NCBI RefSeq assembly: GCF_910592395.1
Contig: NC_088313.1
Span: forward strand, 15,514,437-15,578,436
Length of the DNA: 64,000 nucleotides
Direction: 5' to 3'
From: Lineus longissimus
Lineage: Eukaryota > Nemertea > Pilidiophora > Heteronemertea > Lineidae
Shown here: one piece after another, positions 14,118 to 26,060 of the stretch
Layout: the number at the start of each line of letters is the position of its first letter
Numbering within the stretch: the stretch's first letter is position 1
Translations under genes and position numbers: made by a program
The notes under the pieces: generated by a model
Told to the model about the DNA's origin: nothing
The model's database searches: none
The model's input: only the letters and a program-made list of their open reading frames with translations

Positions 14118-14200
14118 ACCAGGATGGCCGAGTGGTTAAGGCGTTGGACTTAAGATCCAATGGACGAATGTCCGCGTGGGTTCGAACCCCACTTCTGGTA
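14118..14200 (+). tRNA. tRNA-Leu (anticodon UAA), copy 3
   Basis: This is the third identical 83-nt tRNA-Leu(UAA) gene on the plus strand, with a complete cloverleaf, class II variable arm and A73. The terminator TTTT is at 14208-14211. It lies about 2.1 kb from the slit-like exon at 16293-16480, inside the intron inferred to follow that exon and opposite to its direction of transcription. Confidence 0.97.
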
Positions 14201-16286
14201 AGCATCGTTTTGCTGTATTTCGTTTTAGCCACAGTAACAAACCGCCCCTGAAAAGAAAGGATTTAAGGTGTCGTTCATTTTGAAAAAGTTATGCAATCAA
14301 AGCAAAACAATGAATGAACAGAAATCTGGTTGAACAGCTAACTATATCTTTAGGCTCTATGCTTTTTATTAGTTAAATAGAGAATATAAAAAAGGCTTTT
14401 GGTAATTAGTTTTGGATGGTGGACATATCTTTGTCGAGTCCGACAGTTTCCAATGACAAAAATAAAACACATATTTTATTGGTATTGTGGTTGTTGAGTT
14501 GAATAATCAGTGTAAGATTCCAACAAGTCATGAATGAGGGAAAAGCCCAATTTACTAATGGCATCAATCTGTTAATTTCGGAATAAAGGTTTGTGGTGAA
14601 CCACTTACTCGCCAGACAATTATCATGTAGGTATCAATGCCAATGGCACGAACTTGCTCTCTGAGGCTAATTGTAAAACAATAGGCGATTCATTAAATGG
14701 TTTAGAATGACCCCTGTATTTATTAATTAGATTGCCTAAATGGACATATGTTCGTGCTTGCTTTGAAATATCCTGCCTTCCGGTTAGCGGCAGAGTTGTG
14801 TGAAAATATTTATAGTTTCGGTGTCCTTGACAGAAACTTAGAAATTTGAGGCTCGTTCTCGATTGGGCATCGGGCTGTCACCATGCCCGAAAACCTTTGG
14901 CTGTCGCAGCCAAGCCTGAGCGATGGAGTTTTCTCTCTGCGTAATTAAGGAATATGCGATCAGTGCAGATGCAACCAATGGTCTTGCGATAGTCCATACG
15001 TACTTAGGAGTCTCTCAACTCGACACTCATCTAGCATACTGCTTTTTCATTTATACATTGCGCGTGTCTTTAAAACTCTAAACCGTGATTCTTCCCTTGC
15101 TTACCCAACGCGTATACTCGGCAAGTATTTCGACAAATAAAGTCGAGATCCAACCAATATTATGTGCCGCCTCGGGGAACCGACCAGGCGACTTTATGAA
15201 AGACGAAAAAGTGAATTCCCCGTACTTGAGACTGTTTGAGCTTTATGAAGTCATCTCCTTGAAGTCCCGCGCAGGTGTGTCAACCCCTGGTATTGTTCAA
15301 AGTCAAGGAGACTCGAACTGAGAAGCGTTCTGAAGAGTTTGGGTATATTATCAGCGTTATAACGCGGGTATATGCTATGTTGGTCATTGGTAAAGCATTA
15401 TTATAAAGGTATAGTCTTGACTTACTGTCCACAATAATTTAAAAAAGGAGTTATTTGCAAAACTGACTCTGAGGAAACCGGGGGACATAGGGACGGACAT
15501 AAAGGGTTTCTTTCTCCCTTAAATATTTGGAATCCACCATAGAAAACAGAAGGCCTTCTGTTTACTCAACTTCTCCTCGTGTAACAATAACGTTGACATC
15601 GGCAATGTCATTTAAAGATGACATTGACATCGCGGTATAACACAATTCATCCTGACACATGGCGTTCACTTTGATATTACATCGTGCTTATCACAGCCAT
15701 CATCCAATGCCACACGATGATCTTACAAATCAAAATATAAGTTAATATGATGCCTGCAATGGAAGATATACATGTACATTCTCACAACTGATGTTGATCT
15801 TGCGGGTATTCGTTCCTCTTATTGGCTACTAAAGATAAAGAAAGGCAACCTAGAATATCAGTTGGCAGACTTAAGACGAATGTAAATAAATACGCTTAGA
15901 AATTGACTATCCATACCAAAGCACAATCCAATCATTGGGTTCTGGTAGATGGTCAGTCTAATGATCAAAACCCTTCCTGAAGAACAAACACACAAATTAT
16001 AAATAATTTACAAACAGGAGAAAAGTTAAGCGGTTTGAACATGCATCTTATTTTCGACTGCGAACATGTAGATTATAACAGTGCCAAAACTGTGCATACC
16101 TTTTAATGCAATGCTCTAACTAAGAAAATTATTGACATATCTCACTAATTAAATATTTGTTCATATCCAACAAGACATCATAAAAAAGAAAATAGATATC
16201 ATGGTAATCAGATTCAGATTGCGTCGAGGTTGTAACACATCGGACAAGGTGCAGATGGCTAAGCTGCTACTACCAGTGATTAGGGT
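14201..16286. other. Non-coding DNA next to the slit-like exon 1
   Basis: No gene is supported. A small hairpin, CAATGTCAT / ATGACATTG with a 6-nt loop, lies near 15603-15626. The remainder is A+T-rich with only short chance frames. It is inferred to be the 5' part of the slit-like gene's first intron. Confidence 0.4.
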
Positions 16287-16292
16287 ACTTAC
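16287..16292 (-). promoter_or_regulatory. slit: Splice donor of slit-like exon 1
   Basis: On the minus strand the exon reads ..AGG CT followed by GTAAGT, a perfect consensus 5' splice site. It interrupts the frame in phase 2 just before an in-frame stop (TAA). The open frame ending there, the donor and the domain boundary all agree. Confidence 0.8.
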
Positions 16293-16480
16293 AGCCTAGA
16301 TGCCTTCTCGTCAATGTCCCGCGGGACCTCCACCAAGCCTCTGAAACTGCAGTCCACAGAGGTCCCCTTACACATACACGCATCCGGGCAAGAGAAAGGT
16401 GGCTCCTGCCCCGATACGAGAGATTGGGGTAGAAGACCTGCCCCTAAACAAAGGGTCAAAAACACAGCGTATTTTGCCAT
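16293..16480 (-). CDS. slit: First coding exon of a Slit-like secreted LRR protein
   Basis: The exon encodes 62 residues plus two bases. Residues 1-24 form a signal peptide with a hydrophobic core around 5-17. Residues 31-62 are an N-terminal LRR cap with cysteines at 31, 35, 37 and 44 (CxxxCxCx6C), followed by the phrase VDCSFRGLVEVPRDI. That phrase closely resembles the first LRRNT of Slit, the secreted ligand of Robo receptors in axon guidance; this rests on known family sequence, not a search. The ATG is in good context (A at -3, G at +4) and an in-frame TAA lies two codons upstream, so the start is firm. The exon ends at GTAAGT just where the LRR array should begin. Later exons are not found here, so the gene is partial. 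Another LRRNT-containing secreted or membrane protein remains possible. Confidence 0.7.
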
Positions 16481-16493
16481 TTTTTAATATCCT

Positions 16494-17504
16494 CCAGAGT
16501 CTTGAGAAAATATCCTATGTCACGTGGTCACACTCATCAGATCCAATTTCAAGATGTTTAAAGTTTAATTGGCTTTCCAACAATTCTCTCTAATATCCAA
16601 GTCCTGTTCGCTTACTTTTGTAAATATTTATGTCTGAATTTATCGGTTTTACCGATTTCACAATCACATAACTCTCACCGAATATTAATCCTCTACAATA
16701 TTATCATCATCTAAGTTTCCACTCAATAATTTAGAAATAATTATGAATTTCGAAATGCAAATAATACACAGTTGTTAAAAACGATTCGATATCTCATAAA
16801 CTCAAAACTCTCTCTGCGTTCGTGAGCTAATTCCCTGTTAATGGTTTATCCAGAGGTCTTTGTCACTTCATGCAGAGACGGTATAAACTCGACTGACAAC
16901 GAAACTTGCCCACCGGAGTTGTCCATTATTCACAAAGGGGCGATAGAGTGAAGGTGTGTACAATGGTTTAGTCGAGAGTGGGGGTTTCAGGCTTAGGTAT
17001 CTCTGGTTACTTGAGATTAGACAGAAAATTGAGAACAGTACTTGTCTGAAAACATGTTTACTACAATAATTGATTGATGATTGTTCCAAGCGGTATGCGC
17101 GGAAGACAAAGAGACAAAAATGGGTCTCATTATTCAAGAAGAAAGTGTAGCGCCATATGCTTCTTTCCAAGAAGAAGTAATATTTCAGTTTCTTTTGTTT
17201 GAAGGAAACGTAGCAATCATCGCAATAACTTATCATCTAGTTATAAAGTCCCGAGATTAAAACAAATAATTGATGCTAAAAGCGCAAAAATCACATCGTC
17301 TGAGGACAGTCGCGGACGTCCGAGTTTTCCACTGCCACGCCATCTGATGCCTTGAAATTTAACTGAATTGAGATGAGTCCAGCCAACAGCGCGCAAAGCT
17401 TCTGTTGGTTCCTAGAATTTTTGTCTTCTGACGGATTTTGGTATATGGTTCTGTAGAGGCCATGATTACAATTACTCAGAGATATAAGGCGCATTATAGG
17501 CCTA
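16494..17504. other. Presumed slit-like 5' flank
   Basis: This is A+T-rich DNA upstream of the slit-like exon on the minus strand. I see no convincing TATA box or further exon. A 122-codon frame on the minus strand at 16868-17236 has no recognisable domain and is probably chance. Confidence 0.35.
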
Positions 17505-17708
17505 CGACACTTCAGAACTTTTGTCCCGGATATGACGATGGTACGGTTTGCGCATAACTGACCAGGATAACTGACCAATCAGCTAACAGAGCCAGGATAT
17601 CATCTGATTATGCATGACTTACATCATTTGCTGGCTCTGTTAGTTAATTGGTCAGTTATGCGCAAACCGTACCATCGTCATATCCGGGATAAAATTTCTG
17701 AAGTGTCG
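17505..17708. mobile_element. Fold-back element with about 80-bp arms
   Basis: The left arm (17505-17595) and right arm (17631-17708) are reverse complements with about four mismatches over 78 aligned bases, around a 35-nt loop. The left arm has 13 extra bases caused by a local direct repeat (AACTGACC AGGAT AACTGACC). The arms begin CGACACTTCAG and include CGGATATGACGATGGTACGG. A long near-perfect palindrome with no ORF fits a non-autonomous fold-back or MITE insertion. No target-site duplication is evident, so the family is unassigned. Confidence 0.75.
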
Positions 17709-17927
17709 ACGTATACACGTATGTTCTCGCACATTTCAAACTTCTTCGGGCTCTTCAGAAATACAATCCTGGGTTTTTCTCTCCGACCATATCATGTATG
17801 ATAGCCGGGCAGTTATAACCACTGTAGACTATCAGGAAAAGGAGTGTTTCCTTAAAAAACAAAAAAGAAAATATAGGAACGTTCCTTTAAAAGACAAATA
17901 AGAAGAAAGAAGGAACGTTCCCTCCGG

Positions 17928-17934
17928 AAAAAAA
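17928..17934 (-). terminator. Pol III oligo-T terminator of tRNA-Ala
   Basis: A run of seven T on the minus strand sits 6 nt after the 3' end of the tRNA-Ala gene, the usual position and form of an RNA polymerase III stop. Confidence 0.85.
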
Positions 17935-17940
17935 TTCCGA

Positions 17941-18012
17941 TGGAGATGCCGGGGATCGAACCCGGGGCCTCTCACATGCAAAGCGAGCGCTCTACCACTG
18001 AGCTACATCCCC
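17941..18012 (-). tRNA. tRNA-Ala (anticodon UGC)
   Basis: The 72-nt gene on the minus strand folds completely. The acceptor pairs GGGGATG with CATCTCC and has the G3:U70 wobble that marks alanine tRNAs. The anticodon arm CTCGC-TTTGCAT-GTGAG gives TGC, the T arm is CCGGG-TTCGATC-CCCGG, and the discriminator is A. No intron or encoded CCA is present. A strong Pol III terminator of seven T residues (17928-17934, minus strand) lies 6 nt downstream. The 139-codon plus-strand frame over it is a shadow. Confidence 0.97.
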
Positions 18013-18758
18013 AATCTGTCTTACAGTCCTGGCAAATTTGTATAACAAGGGTTGGCCTCACGGGCAGAACGGGAAAGACTAAGTTGGTTGAAGTAAACTG
18101 TTCTCCTTGCTCCTCAAATCGTGCCAATCCTCCAACAGTCGATAGGCGGCTTATTCAGCATACAAACAGAACGTTTGTAACCCGAACTGTCTCAACGAGA
18201 AGATTCGCCCGATTTGATAGCACGTTGTTTAGTTTTTTCTTTGCCCTCCACGCGGCGCTATTTAGGCCTATAACATTACATGGTGTTTCAGAGATATGGG
18301 TACTCTCTGCCTTCTATACAAACTGGGTATGTTTAACTTGGGTTGCAACACCTACTTAGACTTCCTCACATTATGCGACGATCTTTTACTTCCCTCTGTC
18401 GTTAGCTCTGTTCTTCATACCGGATTGCTCTCAAGTCCCAGTCAAGAGTCTCGGATATGACTGTCGAGTCATCCACAGGTTAGGTAAGAAACGGACCTAC
18501 CGGTAGAAATTGATCATGATCTTCCCAGACTCTGTCCTTAGCTATATAAAGGAAGAGGGCAGGGCCGTAGTTAGAGATGGTGGAGACCTTCAGAGCCAGG
18601 GCCCCTTTAATATCGGCCAAGAGTGGTGTTTTCCACCCCCCTCCTCAACACAAGCTAAACTGCTTTTGGCCTACAATGATACTGCAGTATGTTGGAAACA
18701 TTTCCAGATACATAAATTCGGTATTATTATACAATACATAAAATGTTGGGCTGAATGA

Positions 18759-19053
18759 AATTGTTGTGGAACGCTCTGTCCAATAATCACAAAGCTTGTA
18801 CTCCTTCATCAACTTTTATTCAAGAAACGGGGCATGAAGAAATCGAACCTTCATGTCTGCATGACTCTTGGAGCCTGGACCGCCCTGGGCTACTTCCTGA
18901 CAGTTAGTCCCTGGATCTTCGCTCAACTCATCATGGTTCTGGGCGAGGTTGACATCAACGAGGTACATGTAATCGATTTCATCACCACGTGGATCGCCAT
19001 CAGCGAATAGTTTCTCGAACGTTGTAATTTACAATTTCACCAAGGTCTGTTGA
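18759..19053 (+). pseudogene. Rhodopsin-class GPCR fragment, TM6-TM7, frameshifted
   Basis: From 18759 the plus strand encodes a basic segment (KKRGMKKSN), then a hydrophobic helix LGAWTALGYFLTVSPWIFAQ with the TM6-like pattern, a short loop with acidic residues (GEVDINEV), and a second helix VIDFITTWIAIS. At about 19003-19006 one extra base throws the frame into a stop (GAA TAG). In the +1 frame the match continues as NSFSNVVIYNF, the NPxxY region of TM7 with P replaced by V, followed by TKVC and a stop at 19051-19053. The domain reading is from known family A GPCR patterns; the subfamily is not assignable. No TM1-TM5 was found upstream, so a decayed partial copy is likeliest. An assembly error in a real exon is possible. 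Confidence 0.65.
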
Positions 19054-21682
19054 ATCTTGAAACAAGCTGCGGCAAGATAGTGAGGCGTTTTGTCCAGCTG
19101 CATGTTCTTGGTATACTTTGTGGAGCGCATCAGCTCGATTTGAGAGTTCATGGCCAGTGAGATTTTGAGGAGGTCCGAGAGAAACGCCTTGACTTCTCAC
19201 TCTTGAGGAGTTGATCTCGAATTTGAATGGCCTGCAAGATATCAAAGCAGAAGACGTGTACACAAAATTCACGAAATAACATGCATCAGAAAAGGTACTG
19301 GACATTAGGCCTATTCATGATAAATCATTAAGAGCAGCATGTAGGTCAACAGGCCTGAAGTATTCAGCCGCTCTTCTTCGCATTAATTTCCTGGCAGAAG
19401 GTTCATGACTCTGTCGTAGACATTTAGCAGTTTCAGTACCAAATCCAATGTTTTGAGAGCGTGACATGTACGTCTACGTCTGCGTGGTATGGAGAAATCC
19501 ACAGGAATGTCTTATCGTGGACTAGCAGAATGCTTTCAAAACGCAGATGGCGGCACTGAAGTACCGAAAAGATGATGATTTTTCGTGATATATCGTGGTG
19601 GTTGAACATATCAAACAGTGGTGGCGACACTGACATCAACCTTTTTGGAGAATATCGGGTCTCGTATTCCTGTGAGATTATGCAAATACATCCAGGAACA
19701 TTGACTTCAGTTGACGGGTTAAGGGCAAATGCTTAGTCAAGGGAGTACTAATCCCTTTCCTGGGTCTTTCTTTCTGTCACCCAGACTTATCTCTAACGTG
19801 CAAACATGTAAAGACTAGTAATTGCTTTTATTGACAACTTCATGTATGTACGTTTACCCCGATTTCTGTGCAAAACTGTAGTAGGGGCGTTTACCAGTCT
19901 TTATTCATATTAGTATCACCCATGGAACTATCTTGATATTTATATCAAAATTATTTTAATTACCACTTATTTTTCTCACTGGTGAAAAGGGCAGTCGCCA
20001 CTAAGTTTATCAGCTTCATGTGCCGACGTAACTTATCGACAACCCTCTGTCGGTTGTTTGCCGCAGCTTTTTGATTTTTTTGACAACATCTAGCCATGTC
20101 GTGCATAAAAATAATAATTAGTAATGAAGATATGCTAATACTATACAGTGAGGGTCTTGAGGAGAACCACTGTATTCAAAGAAGGGTTCACGAACTCCCC
20201 GAATCCACCCCTTGTGAATACCCTGTGCCAGTGAATCAGCTTGTGTATCCAGCAAAACTGGAGTCTTCTTCAAACAAAGTGCTACCATATGATTATCAAT
20301 GAGCCCACAGAATTGAAACCTTGCGAGCAAACATCATTTATCGCGCTGAAAGCCATCCTGTGAAAAACTGCTGATTATTCCGCTGGTTCATTATCTGTTC
20401 GAGGCCCGATTCTCCACCTTTGGGGATTAGCGGGACATTTAAACGACTTGCTTCTCAGTTTCAATGGGCACAAATTACAAATGATACGACTTAATGTAAT
20501 CTTGGCCTATCATTTTTGTTTGCACACCGTTATGGATGCCCGCTGTGGATGGATATGAAAATTAATGACAAACGATTTCATTTATCGTTTGATACTTTAT
20601 GCAAACATTTCGATTCATCCCGCACTCAGCCTCGGAAACAGGCTACTATCATTTGAGGGACGAGGTGATTTTTCGTCAATGGGGAAACCTCTCGGTGATT
20701 CGACGAACCTGCCTCGGCGATTCAACGAGGAATTACCTTGCAGGTAAACGAAAATGTTGTGCGGGTAAAATGAATAATTCGGAAAATTTTGGTAGTGTAG
20801 CTTTACGCTTACGAATACCTGCTTGTGGTAACAGGCATGCCAGAAAATGCCCTCACTAAAACTGCTTGTTAATTCGTTCATTAATGGCCTTTTTTATGGG
20901 CTGTACCTGCATGTATGTACCACCTACGCCGACTCCGTGTTGCTTTCAAAACTAGGTGGAAATGAATCGTTGATATTTTTTTGGGATGTTCATCTTCACG
21001 ATGCAACACAGGCCAATTTGTCGGCATTATTTTACAGAGTAGCTTCGCGACGGAAGAGACTGACGATCAACGCCGACAAATCGACATTGTGAGCACCCCA
21101 GTTCGGCTTCAAAATACCGTTTTAAAAATCAGTGCCAATTGCTGTTAATTTTATTACACTCAATCACAAAGAACGTCATTCGGCCCATATTATTCGTCAC
21201 ATTCTAAGCTGTTCTCTATCCCACTAATTAATGGGTTCTCATCGCCTATCAAAATAAGCCATGTGTACACAGTCCAATGCGCCCGTCTAAACTGATCGTT
21301 TGAAATTCATGTAATATAATTCTGCTTTGGTCCATTGTGCGATTAAAATGAAAGATTTAATTCTGCATTGGCTATAATGCGTTCCCAGGTGGTTTTGGTG
21401 TTTGCTCGGAGTTTGTGAATGCCCAAATCACAACTGAGGCGCTCACAGAATCCACCCAATCATCTACTAAATCATAAAGTTATTGTGATGGAGATTTGAT
21501 ATAATTAAGAAGATATCATAACGATGTATAAATATGAGGACAAACAGGAGCGGATTGGGCTGTCCATGCGTGGACTTTTACCTCTAGCACTTGGCAGCAT
21601 CCCGGCATCAGACGATCAGTTCCCTTGATCACGCCAGGTGAAACGTGTCGAAGGACTGAATACTGATTGTCCCAACCCTTGC

Positions 21683-21704
21683 GGGGGGGGGGGGGGGGGG
21701 GGGG
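21683..21704. repeat. G22 homopolymer
   Basis: Twenty-two consecutive G on the plus strand, the longest homopolymer in the window. The true length may differ because such runs are hard to sequence. Confidence 0.9.
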
Positions 21705-22254
21705 TATAGACATGAATGAGTGTCCAATCAAGGGTTTTTCTCAAATTGTTCAATGGTTGGTCGTATGTCACACGTTCGTACCCGAAAAACGTTAATTGCA
21801 TGCATGCAGTGTGCGTGCAGTGTACAATGATGGCCAACGTGTAGGCTACATCATTCATGTATGTACATCGCATTCGCCCGCGATTTAGACTCTTCAAATT
21901 ATCATTTACAATACAATTGACTTTCCCAAAACCAAACATTTGTGATCTACATAATTCAATGAACATTTATAACACTTTCTTCGAGCACCTGGCGATCATT
22001 TGTTGCCTCAAATCTTGTTTTTTTAATGTACTTATCATGTTTTCGACGTTACGTTAACGTTACGTTCTTCCGTTGTTGTTGTGGTCGTGTCTTCAAAACC
22101 TCATTCTTTGCCGGCCGCCGGTTTTAAAAGCAGAAAATGCCCGCTTGAAAAAAGGGTCCGACCCTTTTGTATTTGGTGTATGCAGAGTCTTTCAAATGGA
22201 CTCTGGTATATGGTTCTAATATGTAAAGTCAAGGACTTAGTGAGCCCCCCTTTA

Positions 22255-22465
22255 GGTCGGGGGAGCTCCCCCGAACCCCCCTACGAGCATATGTTAAGTG
22301 CAAGCTCTAACAACTACAGCTGTTACAATGGGGGGACACCCCCCAAACCCCCCTCCGTCGACATAGGTTTTTACCAGTGCGTTGAGGGAAGCTCCCCCAA
22401 ACCCCCCCCCCCCCCGGTGGACAGTCAACTAGCCCTTCTGTGTCATACTGCTGGAGGGGGGGGGG
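22255..22465. repeat. Array of G-run/C-run hairpin units
   Basis: Three imperfect units repeat the pattern GGGGG-A(G/C)-(C/T)..CCCCC-(G/A)AA-CCCCCC, at about 22259-22281, 22330-22353 and 22386-22415. A further G10 run follows at 22456-22465. Each unit can form a G/C stem (GGGGGAGCTCCCCC is palindromic). The units are separated by ordinary sequence, so this is not a simple tandem satellite. Confidence 0.7.
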
Positions 22466-25400
22466 TGCGATGGGACCATTCATATAGTTCCTTCCGACAC
22501 ATTTTTGTTTTGGTAATGTAATACATTGTGATTGTCCTTATTCACGGGAATCGGGCGTTTCCAGTGATATACGACACTTAAATGGATTGTCCTCATGCAT
22601 TCACTTTGGAAACGCATTTTAAAATAGATGTCACGTCCTGTTAATGGGGCACGTCATCATCGCGTACATTTGGGAAAAACTCCCTAACGAGACCGGAGCA
22701 GACGGCTGGAAGTAGTTTATTTATTGGCCGCTAGGGTACAGAATGTACGTCGCTCACCCGAAATTTTCACGCTACTATAGCTAAATAGAGCTAGTTCTAG
22801 TTTGTGATTCATTTTGATACTTCAGATTTGGGCAGTAGACCAATATAACTTAGTCGTCAGTGTGGTTTTAAGCTGGAAAAACGTATTTATTTTTCTTAAA
22901 GTGCCTTTTTTGGACGGGTGTGTGCGATTGTTTTGTTTTTATGTCACGTGACCTCGACCATGTCGACACAAAATTGAAATAAACCACCCTTTTCTGTCAT
23001 TATTTAGGACGGATATTTCTCTAATAAAAATATTAATATAATTGGCCAATTTCTTAGGCATATGATGTAGCGAATTCCCATGAAGATTTAAATTTAATTT
23101 AACTTAATTTCAACCAATGGGATAGCAACCACCACCGGAAGATCGCGGAGAAATCGGTAAACTCAACGGAGTTAATTCAGAAAAATACCAAAAAAAATTG
23201 TTTGTAGGATATACAATTGTTACTCTCTTTATTTCTAATCATTCACTATATACTCCCGCACACACGTGTATCTTAAGAGCCCCTCCTAAGAGGGGGGCTT
23301 ATAAAGTTCAAGACTCGGGGTACTTAAGGGTTATTACGTAACCTTGCCATTTCTAAGGCAACGTATGAGACGCCCTTCTTTTTACAGTGTATACCAGTGT
23401 AAATGTTGTAAATGTCCTCGGGATGAATGTCCGGGGAACAAAGGATTATACGTCATGCTTTTTTATCTCTTAGGTACACTAGTATTGACGATCTAAGGCT
23501 TAGTCATTTAACTGACACAGTCAGTGGTCTTGTCAGGTACTTGACTTATACAAGACCCACATTTCATCGTCAAGGCGTCCCCGAGAAGAGAGATCACACA
23601 TTCGATCGCGGACGGCGCTCCACAATACCGGTGGAGCTTATTCAAATTCTTATGTTTCAAAACCAGTCCAAAACCAAACCAGGCGCCTTTATCCCTCATA
23701 CCCGTGCTTATCTTTAACCTTGGGTTAGTAATAATGAAGGGATTCCACTCTTTATCCCTGATCTTCGCTTCCATTTATATTTTGAATCGACCCGGGCGTG
23801 GACTTAGACCTAAATCGGCCCAAATGACATTTTTCACACATTTGACTTGCATATCAGCATTTCATCTAAGAATTTACATTCCTATATTACAATCAAATTT
23901 CTCCTAGCTAAAAGATAATTTTAGAATCATCTCGCCCCGTTTTCTTGTAAGAAAAAGATTGCAGTCTGGGTATCGATAGAGCGAATCACACGCTCAATCT
24001 TGCGGCTATTATTCACCCCGATCATTGGCTAAGCTGTAATATTCCGCAATATTCTTCTCAATTCTCATTCAACGCTCGTTTTCTTCCCGGGATCAAATTT
24101 GAGCCAGAGTCAAGCATTTAGGCGAAGGCAAAAACGTATTCCCAGTTCATAAGTACTGGGTGCCCTTGTCATGCTTGTTATCCAGGCAGTCTCTGCCAAT
24201 ACCGACGTCCATAGCACCGTGAGACCTCAATGTATCAACAAAATGAATATCTGTGTCCCACTTGCATTGACTTGCAGGTATATTATCGGCCCAAACATTG
24301 ACCACGTAAGGATTTCAAAGTATCCGGACACGTAAGCTGACTTATAAAGAATACAATTCGATATCTATTCTGTATTGATGTTTTTCGAAAATTAAATGGA
24401 GAATTCTGATCGGAAGCAGGGAAAACTCTACACGTGGCCTCAGCGTTATAATCTCCATTTCAAATCACAAGATGGTCATTTATTATATAAACGTTGACAC
24501 GAGATAGTTAAGGGGAGATTATCTCTACGACATGGCAAATCTTGCCCTAGCAGATGTGGGACATTCTTCATGCTAAATGGCGTCTTCACAAGACAAATAA
24601 CCGATCGCAATCTTGAATATATACATATAAAAAACTTCATTTCCTCTCGCGCTGAGTAAATCCCCACATAACCGCCACAAGGCACCCAATAGATGATCTT
24701 AGGTCCTGAGGGTAATCGCTACTTAGAATTTATCTCACAAACATAATTGCCTCTTAATATGAAAAAGGCCATTTTTCCAACAAGATGATGATATCTCAAA
24801 AAATCTTAAGGAGCCTCGACAGCGGGATAACTCTATCCTAAAATGCCGATTAGCGATTGATCGGGGTACAATGGGTCTGACACTATCTTTTCTTTGTTAG
24901 GACCTCAGGCGTCCTGGTGAAATTGTAAGATGATATGTCGCCTGAATAAGCGATACATATGCTTATATAGCGATTAAAGAGAGATGGACCTCTTCATCTT
25001 CGCATGGTTGCTTAAAAAGTTTAGCAATGTAATGATATTATGGTTTGACATAATGATAAAATAAGATTCTAACTACCTAATGAATTCAGATATATTTTTC
25101 TTAAGAATCCTGGTTGTAAAGCAAACAAGGTGACCTGATAAAACCTTTGACACAATGACTGGCATGAAACGTTTCATCGGTGTGTCTTATGTATTAAACT
25201 GATGTCGCTTTGCTACCGAGTTGCTAACCCAGTATTAAAAACAATGCCCTAGCGGATTTTCTTCAGGTCCAAAATTTGGATAGACCAGGTTTACTCTTCA
25301 GATTTTACCGTAAATGTGTGACAGCATCATTTTATGAGCAGATAATCATGTACTTTTGGGATAAGGGCAGTGGGGACACTGAACAGTTCAAGTCACAATA

Positions 25401-26060
25401 TTTTGTTTTCACAGAGATTCTAGCTGGTGGTAGACAAATGCTGTAAAATAGTGATCGGTATTTTGTGTTCCGTTTGACAAACTGCTTTCCAATAACAACA
25501 GTTAAAGATAAGATTTTAACTTAATACCACTTTATGTCCCAGTGTCATCTAATGATTTTGAAATTATTATCCATCAAAAACAATCATCCTCCATATCAAA
25601 CTAATAATCAACGAATCCGATCGTCCGATGGCTCCAAAATTGTGACATTTAGATCTGGTGTGGCGCCTGTGGGCCCAGCCTCCAGTCCTGCGCTCGCCCT
25701 GACGCCTTTAGTGACAAGTGAAGACAATCTTTTTATACTCGGTTTCCACTCGGATGTTCGGAGGTGGCATTAGATTTATCAGGTATGGATCTATTGGTGG
25801 TTATACATTACATGTAGTTAAATTTTGGTAACATTTTGATCCAGTGAATCCTTATTGTGCATTTCCATTTCCATGTACATATACATTGTACACATACAGT
25901 ATATATACAGCATGGACGAAACTTGATGGGTAAACTGCATCGTTGATGCAGATACATGTATCTTGAAAGTTACTGATTTCCCTTGTAGAGTTATCCAGAA
26001 GTATTAAGGTAGCAGGAAGGGTTGGGCGTTTGTGGTTTCTGAGTCTGAGGGGGTTGGTGT

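Larger units (their letters stand above)
19054..25960. other. Gene-free interval with low-complexity blocks
   Basis: I find no supported gene. The stretch includes a 22-base G run (21683-21704) and a block of G5-6/C5-6 hairpin-like units at about 22255-22465, listed separately. The open frames are chance or low-complexity, for example the 146-codon frame at 22081-22521 that reads through the C-rich block. Confidence 0.4.

Noticed and set aside
17940-18359. 139-codon plus-strand open frame.
   Set aside because: Its first part is the reverse complement of tRNA-Ala, and the rest shows no domain or splice signals.
18830-18910. Minus-strand tRNA-like T arm (GAAGG-TTCGATT-TCTTC) with an A-box-like word.
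   Set aside because: No anticodon or acceptor stem closes, and the same DNA reads on the plus strand as a GPCR TM6 segment, which explains it better.
20847-21092. Frame with a YADSVLLSK phrase and a later RLTINADKST, faintly like a LINE reverse transcriptase.
   Set aside because: The second catalytic aspartate (YADD) is missing, spacing is off, and no other RT motif lies nearby, so it is most likely coincidence.
22081-22521. 146-codon plus-strand frame rich in proline and serine.
   Set aside because: It reads through a C-run/G-run block and looks like a low-complexity artefact.
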